A stretch of DNA of 45,510 nt, from positions 1 to 45,510 of the forward strand of contig CAZGYG010000013.1 of NCBI GenBank assembly GCA_964530335.1, written 5' to 3'. The notes under the pieces were generated by a model. The model searched no databases. It had not been told where the DNA came from and worked only from the letters and a program-made list of their open reading frames with translations. Both the position numbers and the translations under genes were made by a program. This DNA is from VGDP01 sp964530335. GTDB taxonomy: Bacteria; Pseudomonadota; Alphaproteobacteria; SP197. Shown here piece by piece: positions 7,069-16,134 of the stretch (positions within the stretch are counted from its first letter, which is position 1; each line of letters begins with the position of its first letter).

Positions 7069-8961
7069 ATGACCTCCACCGAGCAACCGGCGAACGGCAA
7101 GCCCAGCGCCCAACTCGCTCAGCTTGTCGTCGGTGCGGTCGGCGTCGTCTATGGCGACATCGGCACCAGCCCGCTCTACACCCTGCGCCAAGCTTTCGCC
7201 GGCGCCGGCCGCGACGGGGTCGGCGAGCCCTACGTGCTCGGCATCCTGTCGCTGGTGATCTGGGCCCTGATCGTCGTCGTCACCCTGAAGTACGTCCTCC
7301 TGGTCTTGCGCGCCGACAACCGGGGCGAAGGCGGCGTCCTGTCGTTGGCCGTCCTCGCCCTGCGCAACGTCACCCACTACCCCCGGAGCCGCGTCCTGAT
7401 CGTCGCCCTGTCGGTGCTCGGCCTGTCGCTGTTCGGCGGCGACGGCCTCATCACCCCGGCGATCTCGGTGCTGAGCGCCGTCGAGGGCCTGACCGTGGTC
7501 GCCCCGGTGTTCAAGCCCTGGGTCGTGCCCGTGGCGCTCGGCATCCTCATCGCCCTGTTCGTCCTGCAGTCGCGCGGGACCAGGGCGGTCGGCCGGCTGT
7601 TCGGACCGATCATGGGCCTGTGGTTCGTGGCCATCGGCGTTCTCGGCCTGATCGAGATCGTCGCGACGCCACGCGTCCTGCTGGCTTTCGATCCCTCCTA
7701 CGCCGTCGGGTTCTTCACGCGCTACGGCTGGCAGGGATTCGGAGTCCTGAGCTCGGTCCTCCTCGCCGTCACCGGGGCCGAGGCACTCTACACCGACATG
7801 GGCCATTTCGGCCGCGCGCCGATCCGCGTCGCCTGGCTCGGGCTGGTCCTGCCGTGCCTGGTGCTCAACTACCTGGGCCAGGGCGCCCTGGTTCTCAGCT
7901 CCCCCGCGACGGCCGCCCAGCCGTTCTTCCTGCTCGCTCCCGATTGGGCGCTAGTGCCCCTCGTCGTGCTCGCGACCGCCGCCACCGTCATCGCCTCCCA
8001 GGCGGTCATCTCCGGCGCCTTTTCCCTCACCCGCCAGGCGGTGCACCTCGGCTACATCCCACGCATGACCGTCCTGCACACCTCGGCTACCGAGGCGGGC
8101 CAAGTCTACATGCCCCAGGTGAACTGGCTGATGATGGCTGGCGTCGTCGCGCTGGTCGTCACGTTCCGCTCCTCCGACGCGCTGGCCGCCGCCTATGGCT
8201 TCTCGGTGATCGGCGCCATGGTGATCGACACGATCCTGGTCGGCCTGGTCGCCCGCTGGCTGTGGGGCTGGAGCCGCCTCCTTGCCGCCCTGGTGTTCGG
8301 CGTTTTCCTCGCGATCGACGTGGCGCTGCTGTCGGCGGCATTCCTCAAGATCCCCCAAGGTGCCTGGATCCCCCTGCTCATCGCTGCCTTCGGCTGCCTC
8401 CTCATCGGCACCTGGCGTCGTGGCCGGCGGGCGCTCTACCGCCGCATCTACGAAGGTGTGATGTCGACCGAGACCTTCCTCGCCACCCTGCGCGAAACCA
8501 TGGTGCGGGTGCCCGGCACCGCGGTGTTCATGACCGGCAACGCCGCCGTCGTGCCCAACGCGTTGCTGCACAACCTGAAGCACAACAAGGTGCTGCACGA
8601 ACGGGTCGTGCTCATGACGGTCGAGACCCCCGACATCCCCCGCGTCCCGCCCGACCAGCGGCTCGTGGTCGAGCGCCTCGGCAAGGGCTTCCACAGCGTC
8701 ACCGCGCGTTTTGGCTTCATGGAAGCCCACGATGTTCCCGCCGCGCTGGAACTCTGCCGCCGCCACGGCTTGCCGGTGGACGCCTCCGACGCGTCGTTCT
8801 TCCTGGGGCGGGAATCCCTGATCCCGTCGGCCCAGCCCGATCTGCCCCGCTGGCAGGAGGACATCTTCATCATGCTGTCGGGCCTGGCCGTCGGCGCCAC
8901 CGCCTACTTCCGCATCCCGCCCGGCCGGGTCGTCGAGCTCGGCACCCAGGTCGAGATCTGA
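7069..8961 (+). CDS. kup: Kup-family potassium uptake transporter
   Basis: A 630-residue KUP/HAK/KT potassium transporter, the usual length of the bacterial family. The signature VGVVYGDIGTSPLYTLRQAF begins near residue 24. About twelve membrane segments follow over the first ~430 residues (for example LSLFGGDGLITPAISVLSAV and GAEALYTDMGHFG). A cytoplasmic C-terminal part contains VFMTGNAAVVPNALLHNLKHN. The family performs proton-coupled K+ uptake. No clear regulatory site is visible. The ~470 bases downstream hold no intact gene and show transposase debris. Confidence 0.93.
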   Translation: MTSTEQPANGKPSAQLAQLVVGAVGVVYGDIGTSPLYTLRQAFAGAGRDGVGEPYVLGILSLVIWALIVVVTLKYVLLVLRADNRGEGGVLSLAVLALRNVTHYPRSRVLIVALSVLGLSLFGGDGLITPAISVLSAVEGLTVVAPVFKPWVVPVALGILIALFVLQSRGTRAVGRLFGPIMGLWFVAIGVLGLIEIVATPRVLLAFDPSYAVGFFTRYGWQGFGVLSSVLLAVTGAEALYTDMGHFGRAPIRVAWLGLVLPCLVLNYLGQGALVLSSPATAAQPFFLLAPDWALVPLVVLATAATVIASQAVISGAFSLTRQAVHLGYIPRMTVLHTSATEAGQVYMPQVNWLMMAGVVALVVTFRSSDALAAAYGFSVIGAMVIDTILVGLVARWLWGWSRLLAALVFGVFLAIDVALLSAAFLKIPQGAWIPLLIAAFGCLLIGTWRRGRRALYRRIYEGVMSTETFLATLRETMVRVPGTAVFMTGNAAVVPNALLHNLKHNKVLHERVVLMTVETPDIPRVPPDQRLVVERLGKGFHSVTARFGFMEAHDVPAALELCRRHGLPVDASDASFFLGRESLIPSAQPDLPRWQEDIFIMLSGLAVGATAYFRIPPGRVVELGTQVEI

Positions 8962-9434
8962 GCTGGCGGGTCTCGGCGGCTCACATCCCGAACACGCCGA
9001 ACCTGGTCTCGGGGATCGGAGCCTGTAGGGCCGCCGCGAGGCTCAGCGCCAGCACGGTGCGCGTCCCGGACGCTTGAACGCCTCTTCCTCCGCCGCCGGC
9101 CAGGTTCCGCCCTTGTGACGTGCTCCTCCGTGGACCGGCTCTTGCGCATCGTCTCGTCCTCCTCCGAGACCCAACTTTACGATGGAAGAGTTCTCGGGGA
9201 GCACGTCACCGGGTCGCCTATCCGGAGCGACAGACGGCGCTGGAGTCCTTGTCGGGGCCCGTCGCTCGGATTAGGTTTCCCAGATGATGAGTGGAGGGGC
9301 CTGTCCATCTGGGGAATGTCGGCTACGGAGCTGCCCGGAAGAGTGGCGAGCGCGGTCCTGCTCCGTGGCGAACGGTTGTCCGTCACAAACTTCGGCCTGG
9401 CGGGTTGGCACCCCACGAATTTGAGGAATCAACA
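8962..9434. other. Gene-poor 473-base stretch with decayed sequence
   Basis: No intact gene is supported here. The minus strand holds the beginning of an IS3-type orfA (9117-9149) that runs into unrelated sequence. In another minus frame an open stretch ends ALQAPIPETRFGVFGM-stop at 8981, possibly the tail of a lost gene. The open frames in 9115-9438 resemble nothing I know. I read the region as insertion debris. Confidence 0.5.
9117..9149 (-). pseudogene. Remnant of the 5' end of an IS3-family orfA transposase
   Basis: The minus strand from 9149 reads MRKSRSTEEHV. This closely matches the MRKSRFTEEQ(I/V) start typical of IS3-family OrfA proteins and is preceded by a GGAGGAGG ribosome-binding site. 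After 11 codons the similarity ends. The remnant is very short, so the call rests on that N-terminal motif. Confidence 0.45.
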
Positions 9435-9878
9435 ATGAGCACGACAGAAGACAAGGATGCGGAGAGAAAAGAAAGAGACGCCCAGCGCAAGAGAGAAGAG
9501 GAGAAGGCGCGTCAACGTGAGGCGAGGTCCAGAAGGATCAAGGATATCGGCTGGACTACGGTACTGGCCGGCGTCGTCACGGTCATCCTCGCCACCTCGG
9601 TGGGCTGGCTGACGACCCAGGGGGTTGTCGAGGAGGCACGCGAAGAAGGTGCAAAAGAGCTCGTTGCCTTAAGGGCAAGCATATGCCTGGTCAGGTTTCA
9701 GCAGATGCCGAATGCGGTGGAAAAGCTGGCGGAGTTCAAGGCGCTGTCGTGGAGTGAGCGACAGACCGTGAGCCGTAAATTCGTCACTGACGAAGGTCTT
9801 GCGACGATGCTGGGCGAAGAGGAGCCGGTACCAGGCGCGATCGACAAGTGCGCCGATGCGATCGTTCGCTCCACGTAA
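9435..9878 (+). CDS. Small coiled-coil, single-pass membrane protein of unknown function
   Basis: A 147-residue protein. The first ~35 residues are extremely charged (DKDAERKERDAQRKREEEKA, then RQREARSRR) and should form a helix or coiled coil. One membrane segment follows (WTTVLAGVVTVILATSVGWL, about residues 42-61). The ~85-residue tail is mixed and contains Cys residues in SICLVRF and DKCADA. ATG 9435 is chosen because GAGGA lies eight bases upstream; the frame is open back to 9291 but that part looks non-coding. The codons use more A than the neighbouring genes do. Together with the transposase remnants on both sides, this suggests recent acquisition. I do not recognise a family. Confidence 0.65.
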   Translation: MSTTEDKDAERKERDAQRKREEEKARQREARSRRIKDIGWTTVLAGVVTVILATSVGWLTTQGVVEEAREEGAKELVALRASICLVRFQQMPNAVEKLAEFKALSWSERQTVSRKFVTDEGLATMLGEEEPVPGAIDKCADAIVRST

Positions 9879-9956
9879 CCTGCGCGTTCCGGACGTTCTC
9901 TGAGAGGCGCTCCGGAAAGACGGTGAGTCTGGGGAGTCGGTCGTGACTCCATGGCT

Positions 9957-9980
9957 GGCAACCTTGTTGAGGAGGTTGCC
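9957..9980 (+). repeat. Inverted repeat in the 5' leader of the IS5-type remnant
   Basis: GGCAACC (9957-9963) and GGTTGCC (9974-9980) flank a 10-base loop. It ends two bases before the truncated transposase ATG and covers its ribosome-binding region (GAGGAGG), so it may be part of the insertion sequence leader. Confidence 0.55.
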
Positions 9981-9982
9981 GG

Positions 9983-10075
9983 ATGTGGACGCCTGAACAT
10001 CGTGCCGCGGCGGATCGCTGTGGCCTTCGCTATCCCAGCGATCTGACGGACGCCGAGTGGGCGCTGGTCGCGCCG
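9983..10075 (+). pseudogene. Truncated IS5-family transposase (N-terminal 31 codons)
   Basis: From ATG 9983 the frame reads MWTPEHRAAADRCGLRYPSD then LTDAEWALVAP. This is the standard opening of IS5-family (DUF4096-type) transposases, which carry YPSDLTDAEW followed by LIPP. The similarity stops at 10075, where an 11-bp perfect hairpin begins, and the rest of the transposase is missing. The ~80 bases upstream are probably the left end of the same element. It marks one edge of the islet that holds the small coiled-coil gene. Confidence 0.8.
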
Positions 10076-10103
10076 CGTCACGAGGGGAGCATCCCTCGTG
10101 ACG
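10076..10103 (-). terminator. Perfect hairpin just after mttB
   Basis: CGTCACGAGGG (10076-10086) and CCCTCGTGACG (10093-10103) form an 11-bp perfect stem with a 6-base loop. It lies eight bases past the minus-strand stop of mttB. There is no T-run, so it would be an atypical terminator or an mRNA 3'-end stabiliser. Confidence 0.55.
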
Positions 10104-10110
10104 CCCGCCG

Positions 10111-11637
10111 TCAGGCGCGGGCGGCGATTTCCGCCTTGCGGCGCGCGACGTAGGCTTCGAGCTCCGCCCGGATCGCCGGGTCGAGCGGCGGCGGTTGGTA
10201 TTCGGCCAGGATCGCCTTCCACACCTTGTTCGCGCGCTGGGCCGCGGTCTCGGCTCCGGCGGCGCGCCAGGACTCGAAATTGCGCCAGTCCGAAAGGATC
10301 GGGCTGTAGAATGCGGTCTCGTAGCGGGCAAGAGTGTGGGCCGCGCCGAAGAAGTGCCCACCCGGCCCGACCTCGGCCATGGCATCGAGCCCGAACGCCG
10401 CCTCGCTGACCTCGATAGGGTTCAGCACCTCGGCCATCATCTGCAGGATCTCGGCATCGATGATGACCTTCTCGAACGAGGCCGTGAGCCCGCCCTCGAG
10501 CCAGCCGGCGCCGTGCAGCACCATGTTGGCGTGGCCCATCACGGCGCCCCACACCGACATCTCGGATTCGTAGGCCGACTGGGCGTCGGGCGCGTTCGAG
10601 GCGTTGGCGTTGCTCGAGCGATAGGGCAGCCGATAGCGCCGGGCGAGCTGGCCGCCCGCCAGCGCCGCCTTGGTGTACTCGGGCGTGCCGAAGGCCGGCG
10701 CGCCCGATTTCATGTCCACGTTCGACGTGAAGCCGCCGTAAAGCGCCGGCGCGCCCGGCCGGACGAGCTGGATCAGCATGATGCCGGCCAGCGCCTCGGC
10801 GTTCTGCTGGACCAGGGCGCCGGCGATGGTCGCCGGGCTCATGGCCCCCGAAAGCGTGAACGGCGTCACCACGACAGGCTGGTTGTGCCGCGCCATCTCC
10901 ATCAGGCCCCCGATCATCGGGCCATCGAGCCTGAGCGGCGAGTTGGTGTTGACCACCGAGATGACGCCGGGTTCGCGTTCGAGCGCCTCGACGGTCGTGC
11001 CCCGCGCGATCGCCAGCATGGCGAGCGCGTCGCTGATCCGTTCGCGTCCCAGCGAGTACGGGTGCCACGCCCGGTCGCAGAGCGTGATGTAGCCCATGTA
11101 GCAATCGAGGTGGCGGGATTCGGGTGGCAGATCGACCGGCTCGACCGGGTAGCCGCCTAGGAAGTGGATGATGTTCAGGCTGTGTCCCAGGCGCAGGAAG
11201 TTGCAGTAGTCCTCGTAGGTGCCCGGCCGCTTGCCCCGGTCCAGGTCCGAACAGTTGGGCGGGCTCGCCACCATGCAGAAGTTGATGACGTTGCCGCCGA
11301 GCGTGACGTTTCTTTCCGGGTTGCGGGCGTGGAGCGTGACCTGGCTGGGCGCCTTGGCGACCTGCTCGAGCACCAGGCCACGGTCGAGACGGACCCGGCG
11401 GGTCGCGCGATCGACGCTGGCGCCGGCGCGCTGCAACAGGTCGAGCGCGTCGTCGTGCAGGAACTCCATGCCGATGTCCTCGAGCACCCTGAGCGAGGCC
11501 AGGTGGATGGCCTCGATCTGGTCGGCGCTCAAGACCTCGACCGGCGCATAGGGGTTGACGACCCGCCGCCAGGGTAACTGGCGGAAACCGGCGTCGCGGC
11601 GGGATCGGGCTCGGGAGCGTTGGCTGTCGCGGGCCAT
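10111..11637 (-). CDS. MttB-family trimethylamine/quaternary amine methyltransferase homologue
   Basis: A 508-residue member of the MttB superfamily, which transfers methyl groups from methylated amines to a corrinoid protein. Family-like blocks include PPNCSDLDRGKRPGTYEDY, GAPALYGGFTSNVDMKSGAP, MGHANMVLHGAGWLEGGLTA and GPGGHFFGAAHTLARYETAF. The frame is uninterrupted with no internal TAG, so this is a non-pyrrolysine member, like glycine-betaine-type MtgB and many alphaproteobacterial copies of unknown substrate. No corrinoid protein or methyltransferase partner is adjacent. ATG 11637 (MARDSQ) is preferred; the frame is open to 11730 but no clear ribosome-binding site decides. Given dgcB-etfAB about 7 kb away, a role in betaine use is plausible but unproven. 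Confidence 0.8.
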   Translation of the reverse strand: MARDSQRSRARSRRDAGFRQLPWRRVVNPYAPVEVLSADQIEAIHLASLRVLEDIGMEFLHDDALDLLQRAGASVDRATRRVRLDRGLVLEQVAKAPSQVTLHARNPERNVTLGGNVINFCMVASPPNCSDLDRGKRPGTYEDYCNFLRLGHSLNIIHFLGGYPVEPVDLPPESRHLDCYMGYITLCDRAWHPYSLGRERISDALAMLAIARGTTVEALEREPGVISVVNTNSPLRLDGPMIGGLMEMARHNQPVVVTPFTLSGAMSPATIAGALVQQNAEALAGIMLIQLVRPGAPALYGGFTSNVDMKSGAPAFGTPEYTKAALAGGQLARRYRLPYRSSNANASNAPDAQSAYESEMSVWGAVMGHANMVLHGAGWLEGGLTASFEKVIIDAEILQMMAEVLNPIEVSEAAFGLDAMAEVGPGGHFFGAAHTLARYETAFYSPILSDWRNFESWRAAGAETAAQRANKVWKAILAEYQPPPLDPAIRAELEAYVARRKAEIAARA

Positions 11638-11776
11638 GAACGGGCTTCGGGTGGGACGAGGACGGGCGAACCTACGGGCGGGGCCGGACCCTGTAAAGCC
11701 GGCGCTACGCCAGTGTCTCCCGTTAACCATTCGTATGGTAGGTTTGCCACGGCGCCAACCGTCCAGGAGGCCGGCC

Positions 11777-13066
11777 GTGCTCTATGCCTTCCACGAGATG
11801 CAGCACTTCGCCCTGATGCCTTGGCGCATGGCCACCGAGGGCTTGACCCAGGCGCTCAACAATCCGCTCAACCCGTTCCGGGATGCGCCGCTGGTCCGCC
11901 AGTTCGCCTCGGCGATGTCGGTCTTCGAGCAGATCACCCGCCGCTACGGCAAGCCGGAGTGGGGCTTGACCCAGACCGAGATCGACGGCGCCGCCGTCGC
12001 GCTCACGGAAGAAACCCTCATCCATCGCACCTACTGCCATCTCGTCCACTTCCGCCGCGACGTGGAGCGGAACGATCCGAAGGTGCTGATCGTCGCGCCG
12101 ATGTCCGGCCACTACGCCACGCTCTTGCGTGGCACGGTCGAGGCCCTGGTGCCGAACCACGAGGTCTACATCACCGACTGGCAGGATTGCCGCTTGATCC
12201 CGATCACCGCCGACCGGTTCAACCTGGCGGACTACATCGACTACGTGATCGACTTCCTGCACTTCCTGGGGCCCGACACCCACGTCGTCGCCGTCTGCCA
12301 GCCGAGCGTTCCGGTATTGGCGGCGATCGCCGTCCTGTCGATGTGGGGCGACTGGTGCGCGCCCGCCACGGCGACCCTGATCGGCGGGCCGATCGACACC
12401 CGGCGCAACCCGACCGCGGTCAACAAACTGGCGCTCGAACACCCGGTCGAGTGGTACGAGGAAAAGGTGATCCAGACCGTGCCGCCGCCCTACCCGGGCA
12501 TGATGCGCAAGGTCTATCCCGGCTTCATCCAGCTCACCAACTTCGTGGCGATGAACCTGGACAAGCACATGGACTCGCTGGGCGACTTGTTCGAGCACCT
12601 GGTGCAGGGCGATGACGAAGCGGCGCAGCGCAAGCGCGCGTTCTACGACGAGTACCTCGCGGTCATGGACCTGCCGGCCGAGTTCTACCTGCAGACGGTC
12701 AAGACCGTGTTCCAGGACCACGCCCTGCCCAAGGGCGAGATGAGCTTCCGCTGGCACCCGATCGACCTCGGCCACATCGATCGCACGGCGATCCAGTGCA
12801 TCGAGGGCGAGCTCGACGACATCTGCGGCGTCGGCCAGACCAAGGCCGCCTTGGACCTCACGCCGAACCTGTCCTCCGACATGAAGGCGTACTACATGCA
12901 GGAAGGCGTCGGACACTACGGCGTGTTCAACGGCGGCAAGTTCCGAAGCGAGATCGTGCCGCGCATCGCGGCGTTCATCCGCGCCCACCGGCTCGAGGCG
13001 CGCCGCAACGTGGCGCGACCCATGCCCCATCGGCGCAAGTCCGACAGGCGGGCCGCGGCCGAGTGA
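11777..13066 (+). CDS. phaZ: Intracellular poly(3-hydroxybutyrate) depolymerase
   Basis: A 429-residue intracellular PHB depolymerase (alpha/beta hydrolase with the PHB_depo_C region). It mobilises the polyester carbon store. The start MLYAFHEMQHFALMPWRMAT is characteristic. The nucleophile region is AVCQPSVPVLA with Cys174 at the position where Ralstonia-type enzymes use cysteine. IEGELDDICGVGQT carries the probable catalytic Asp and EGVGHYGVFNG the His. The GTG start at 11777 is fixed by AGGAGG six bases upstream. It diverges from mttB; the 139 bases between must hold both promoters. A 7-bp hairpin follows at 13076-13096. Confidence 0.9.
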   Translation: MLYAFHEMQHFALMPWRMATEGLTQALNNPLNPFRDAPLVRQFASAMSVFEQITRRYGKPEWGLTQTEIDGAAVALTEETLIHRTYCHLVHFRRDVERNDPKVLIVAPMSGHYATLLRGTVEALVPNHEVYITDWQDCRLIPITADRFNLADYIDYVIDFLHFLGPDTHVVAVCQPSVPVLAAIAVLSMWGDWCAPATATLIGGPIDTRRNPTAVNKLALEHPVEWYEEKVIQTVPPPYPGMMRKVYPGFIQLTNFVAMNLDKHMDSLGDLFEHLVQGDDEAAQRKRAFYDEYLAVMDLPAEFYLQTVKTVFQDHALPKGEMSFRWHPIDLGHIDRTAIQCIEGELDDICGVGQTKAALDLTPNLSSDMKAYYMQEGVGHYGVFNGGKFRSEIVPRIAAFIRAHRLEARRNVARPMPHRRKSDRRAAAE

Positions 13067-13075
13067 CGCGAACTC

Positions 13076-13096
13076 GCGGGCGACATTGCCGCCCGC
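13076..13096 (+). terminator. Hairpin between phaZ and hutH
   Basis: GCGGGCG (13076-13082) and CGCCCGC (13090-13096) form a 7-bp stem with a 7-base loop, 10 bases after the phaZ stop and 40 before hutH. There is no T-run, so the terminator role is only likely. Confidence 0.4.
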
Positions 13097-13135
13097 TATG
13101 CTGAAGGCCTCGTCGATCCCCGTCGGGGCTAGCGC

Positions 13136-14659
13136 ATGAACCGCCCGATCGTCGTCAAGCCCGGGGTGCTCCGCCTCGCCGATCTGCGCGCGATCGGCGC
13201 GAGCGAGGTGCGGCTGGCACGCGGCGCCATGGCGCCGGTGGCCAGGGCGGCGGCCCTGGTGCGGCGCCTCGCCGCGGGCGAGGAACTGGTCTACGGCGTC
13301 AACACCGGCTTCGGCAGCCTGGCGCGCACGACGATCCCGCCCAGGGACGTGCGCGAACTCCAGCGCCGCATCGTGCTGAGCCACGCCGCGGGGACCGGGG
13401 CATTGTTGCCCGACGCCATCGTGCGCCGGGTGTTGCTGCTCAAGGCCGCCTCGCTCGCGCTCGGCTACTCGGGCGTGCGCCCGGTCGTGATCGAGACGCT
13501 GCTCGCCCTGCACAATGCCGGGATCCATCCCTGCGTGCCGTCCAAGGGCTCGGTCGGCGCCTCCGGCGACCTGGCCCCGCTCGCCCACCTGAGTTGCGTG
13601 CTGATCGGCGTCGGCAAGGCGCGTCACCGAGGCCGGATCGTCAGCGCCCGAATGGCGCTTAGACGGGCCGGGATCGCCGCGCTCGTGCTCGAGGCAAAGG
13701 AAGGTCTCGCGCTGCTCAACGGCACCCAGGTATCGACCGCGCTCGCGCTCGAAGGCTTGTTCCAGGCCGAGAAGCTGCTGGCGGCGGCGCTCGTGGCCGG
13801 CGCGCTCAGCGTCGATGCCGCGCTGGGGAGCGACGCGCCGTTCGATGCCCGGGTCAACGCCGTGCGCAACCAGCAAGGTCAGGTCGCCGTCGCGGCCGCG
13901 CTGCGCCGGCTGCTCGCCGGCAGCGCGATCCGTAAGAGCCACCTCGACTGCGACCGCGTGCAGGACCCCTATTCGCTGCGTTGCCAGCCCCAGGTCATGG
14001 GCGCGTGCCTGGACATGATGCGCCACGCGGCCGGCGTGCTCGGCCGCGAGGCCAACGGCGTCTCGGACAACCCGGTGGTGCTGGCCGAGACCGGCGAGGT
14101 GCTGTCCGCCGGCAACTTCCACGGCGAACCGGTGGCCATGGCGGCCGATGTGCTGGCGATCGCGCTCGCCGAGATCGGCGCGCTCGCCGAGCGCCGCGTC
14201 GCGCTGCTGAACGACGCGCACTTCTCCGCCCTGCCGCCGTTCCTGGTGGCGCACGGCGGGCTCAATTCGGGCTTCATGCTGGCGCAGGTCACCGCCGCGG
14301 CCCTGGCCAGCGAGAACAAGCTGCTTGCCCACCCGGCCAGCGTCGACAGCCTGCCGACCTCGGCAAACCAGGAAGACCACGTCAGCATGGCGACGTTCGC
14401 CGCCCGCCGGCTCGGCGACATGGCCGACAACGTGGCCGGCATCGTGGCGATCGAACTGATGGCCGCGGCCCAGGGCATCGACTTCCGCCGGCCGTTGCGT
14501 TCGAGCGCCGCGCTCGAGCGGGCCCACGCCCTGATCCGCGCGCGCGTGCGCCACTTGAGCCGCGATCGGGTGCTCGCCCCGGACATCGAGGCGATCAAGC
14601 GGCTGGTGCTCGACGGCGCGTTCGTGCCGTTCGTCCCCGAAGCCGTCTCGCCGGGCTGA
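13136..14659 (+). CDS. hutH: Histidine ammonia-lyase
   Basis: A 507-residue histidase that deaminates L-histidine to trans-urocanate, the first step of the Hut pathway. The MIO cofactor triad is Ala142-Ser143-Gly144 in GSVGASGDLAPLAHLS, at the classical position. The active-site block YGVNTGFGSLA and the later SANQEDHVSMATFAARR are also present. Length is normal for the family. It starts 69 bases after phaZ on the same strand, with a hairpin between. It converges with hutF, the stops being two bases apart. hutI lies beyond hutF, and hutU is about 12 kb downstream, so the pathway genes are split. Confidence 0.96.
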   Translation: MNRPIVVKPGVLRLADLRAIGASEVRLARGAMAPVARAAALVRRLAAGEELVYGVNTGFGSLARTTIPPRDVRELQRRIVLSHAAGTGALLPDAIVRRVLLLKAASLALGYSGVRPVVIETLLALHNAGIHPCVPSKGSVGASGDLAPLAHLSCVLIGVGKARHRGRIVSARMALRRAGIAALVLEAKEGLALLNGTQVSTALALEGLFQAEKLLAAALVAGALSVDAALGSDAPFDARVNAVRNQQGQVAVAAALRRLLAGSAIRKSHLDCDRVQDPYSLRCQPQVMGACLDMMRHAAGVLGREANGVSDNPVVLAETGEVLSAGNFHGEPVAMAADVLAIALAEIGALAERRVALLNDAHFSALPPFLVAHGGLNSGFMLAQVTAAALASENKLLAHPASVDSLPTSANQEDHVSMATFAARRLGDMADNVAGIVAIELMAAAQGIDFRRPLRSSAALERAHALIRARVRHLSRDRVLAPDIEAIKRLVLDGAFVPFVPEAVSPG

Positions 14660-14661
14660 CG

Positions 14662-16035
<1,374 letters not shown>

Positions 16036-16134
16036 GGGGCTTGGCTCGCGTCGGGTTTCCCTCCGCACACTACCAGGACGCCCCCCGACGGGGGCGATTG
16101 CCAACTCGGCGCCCACGGCCCTACCAATGGACCC
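16036..16134. promoter_or_regulatory. Divergent hutF/hutI promoter region
   Basis: A 99-base spacer between the two divergent starts must contain both promoters. A short inverted repeat, CCCCC-GAC-GGGGG (16082-16094), lies near the middle. I do not see the ATGTATATACAT-like site that HutC repressors bind in other proteobacteria. Confidence 0.4.

Noticed and set aside
9177..9416. Minus-strand open frame of 79 codons
   Set aside because: No ribosome-binding site, no recognisable motif, and it overlaps insertion debris; I could not support it as a gene.
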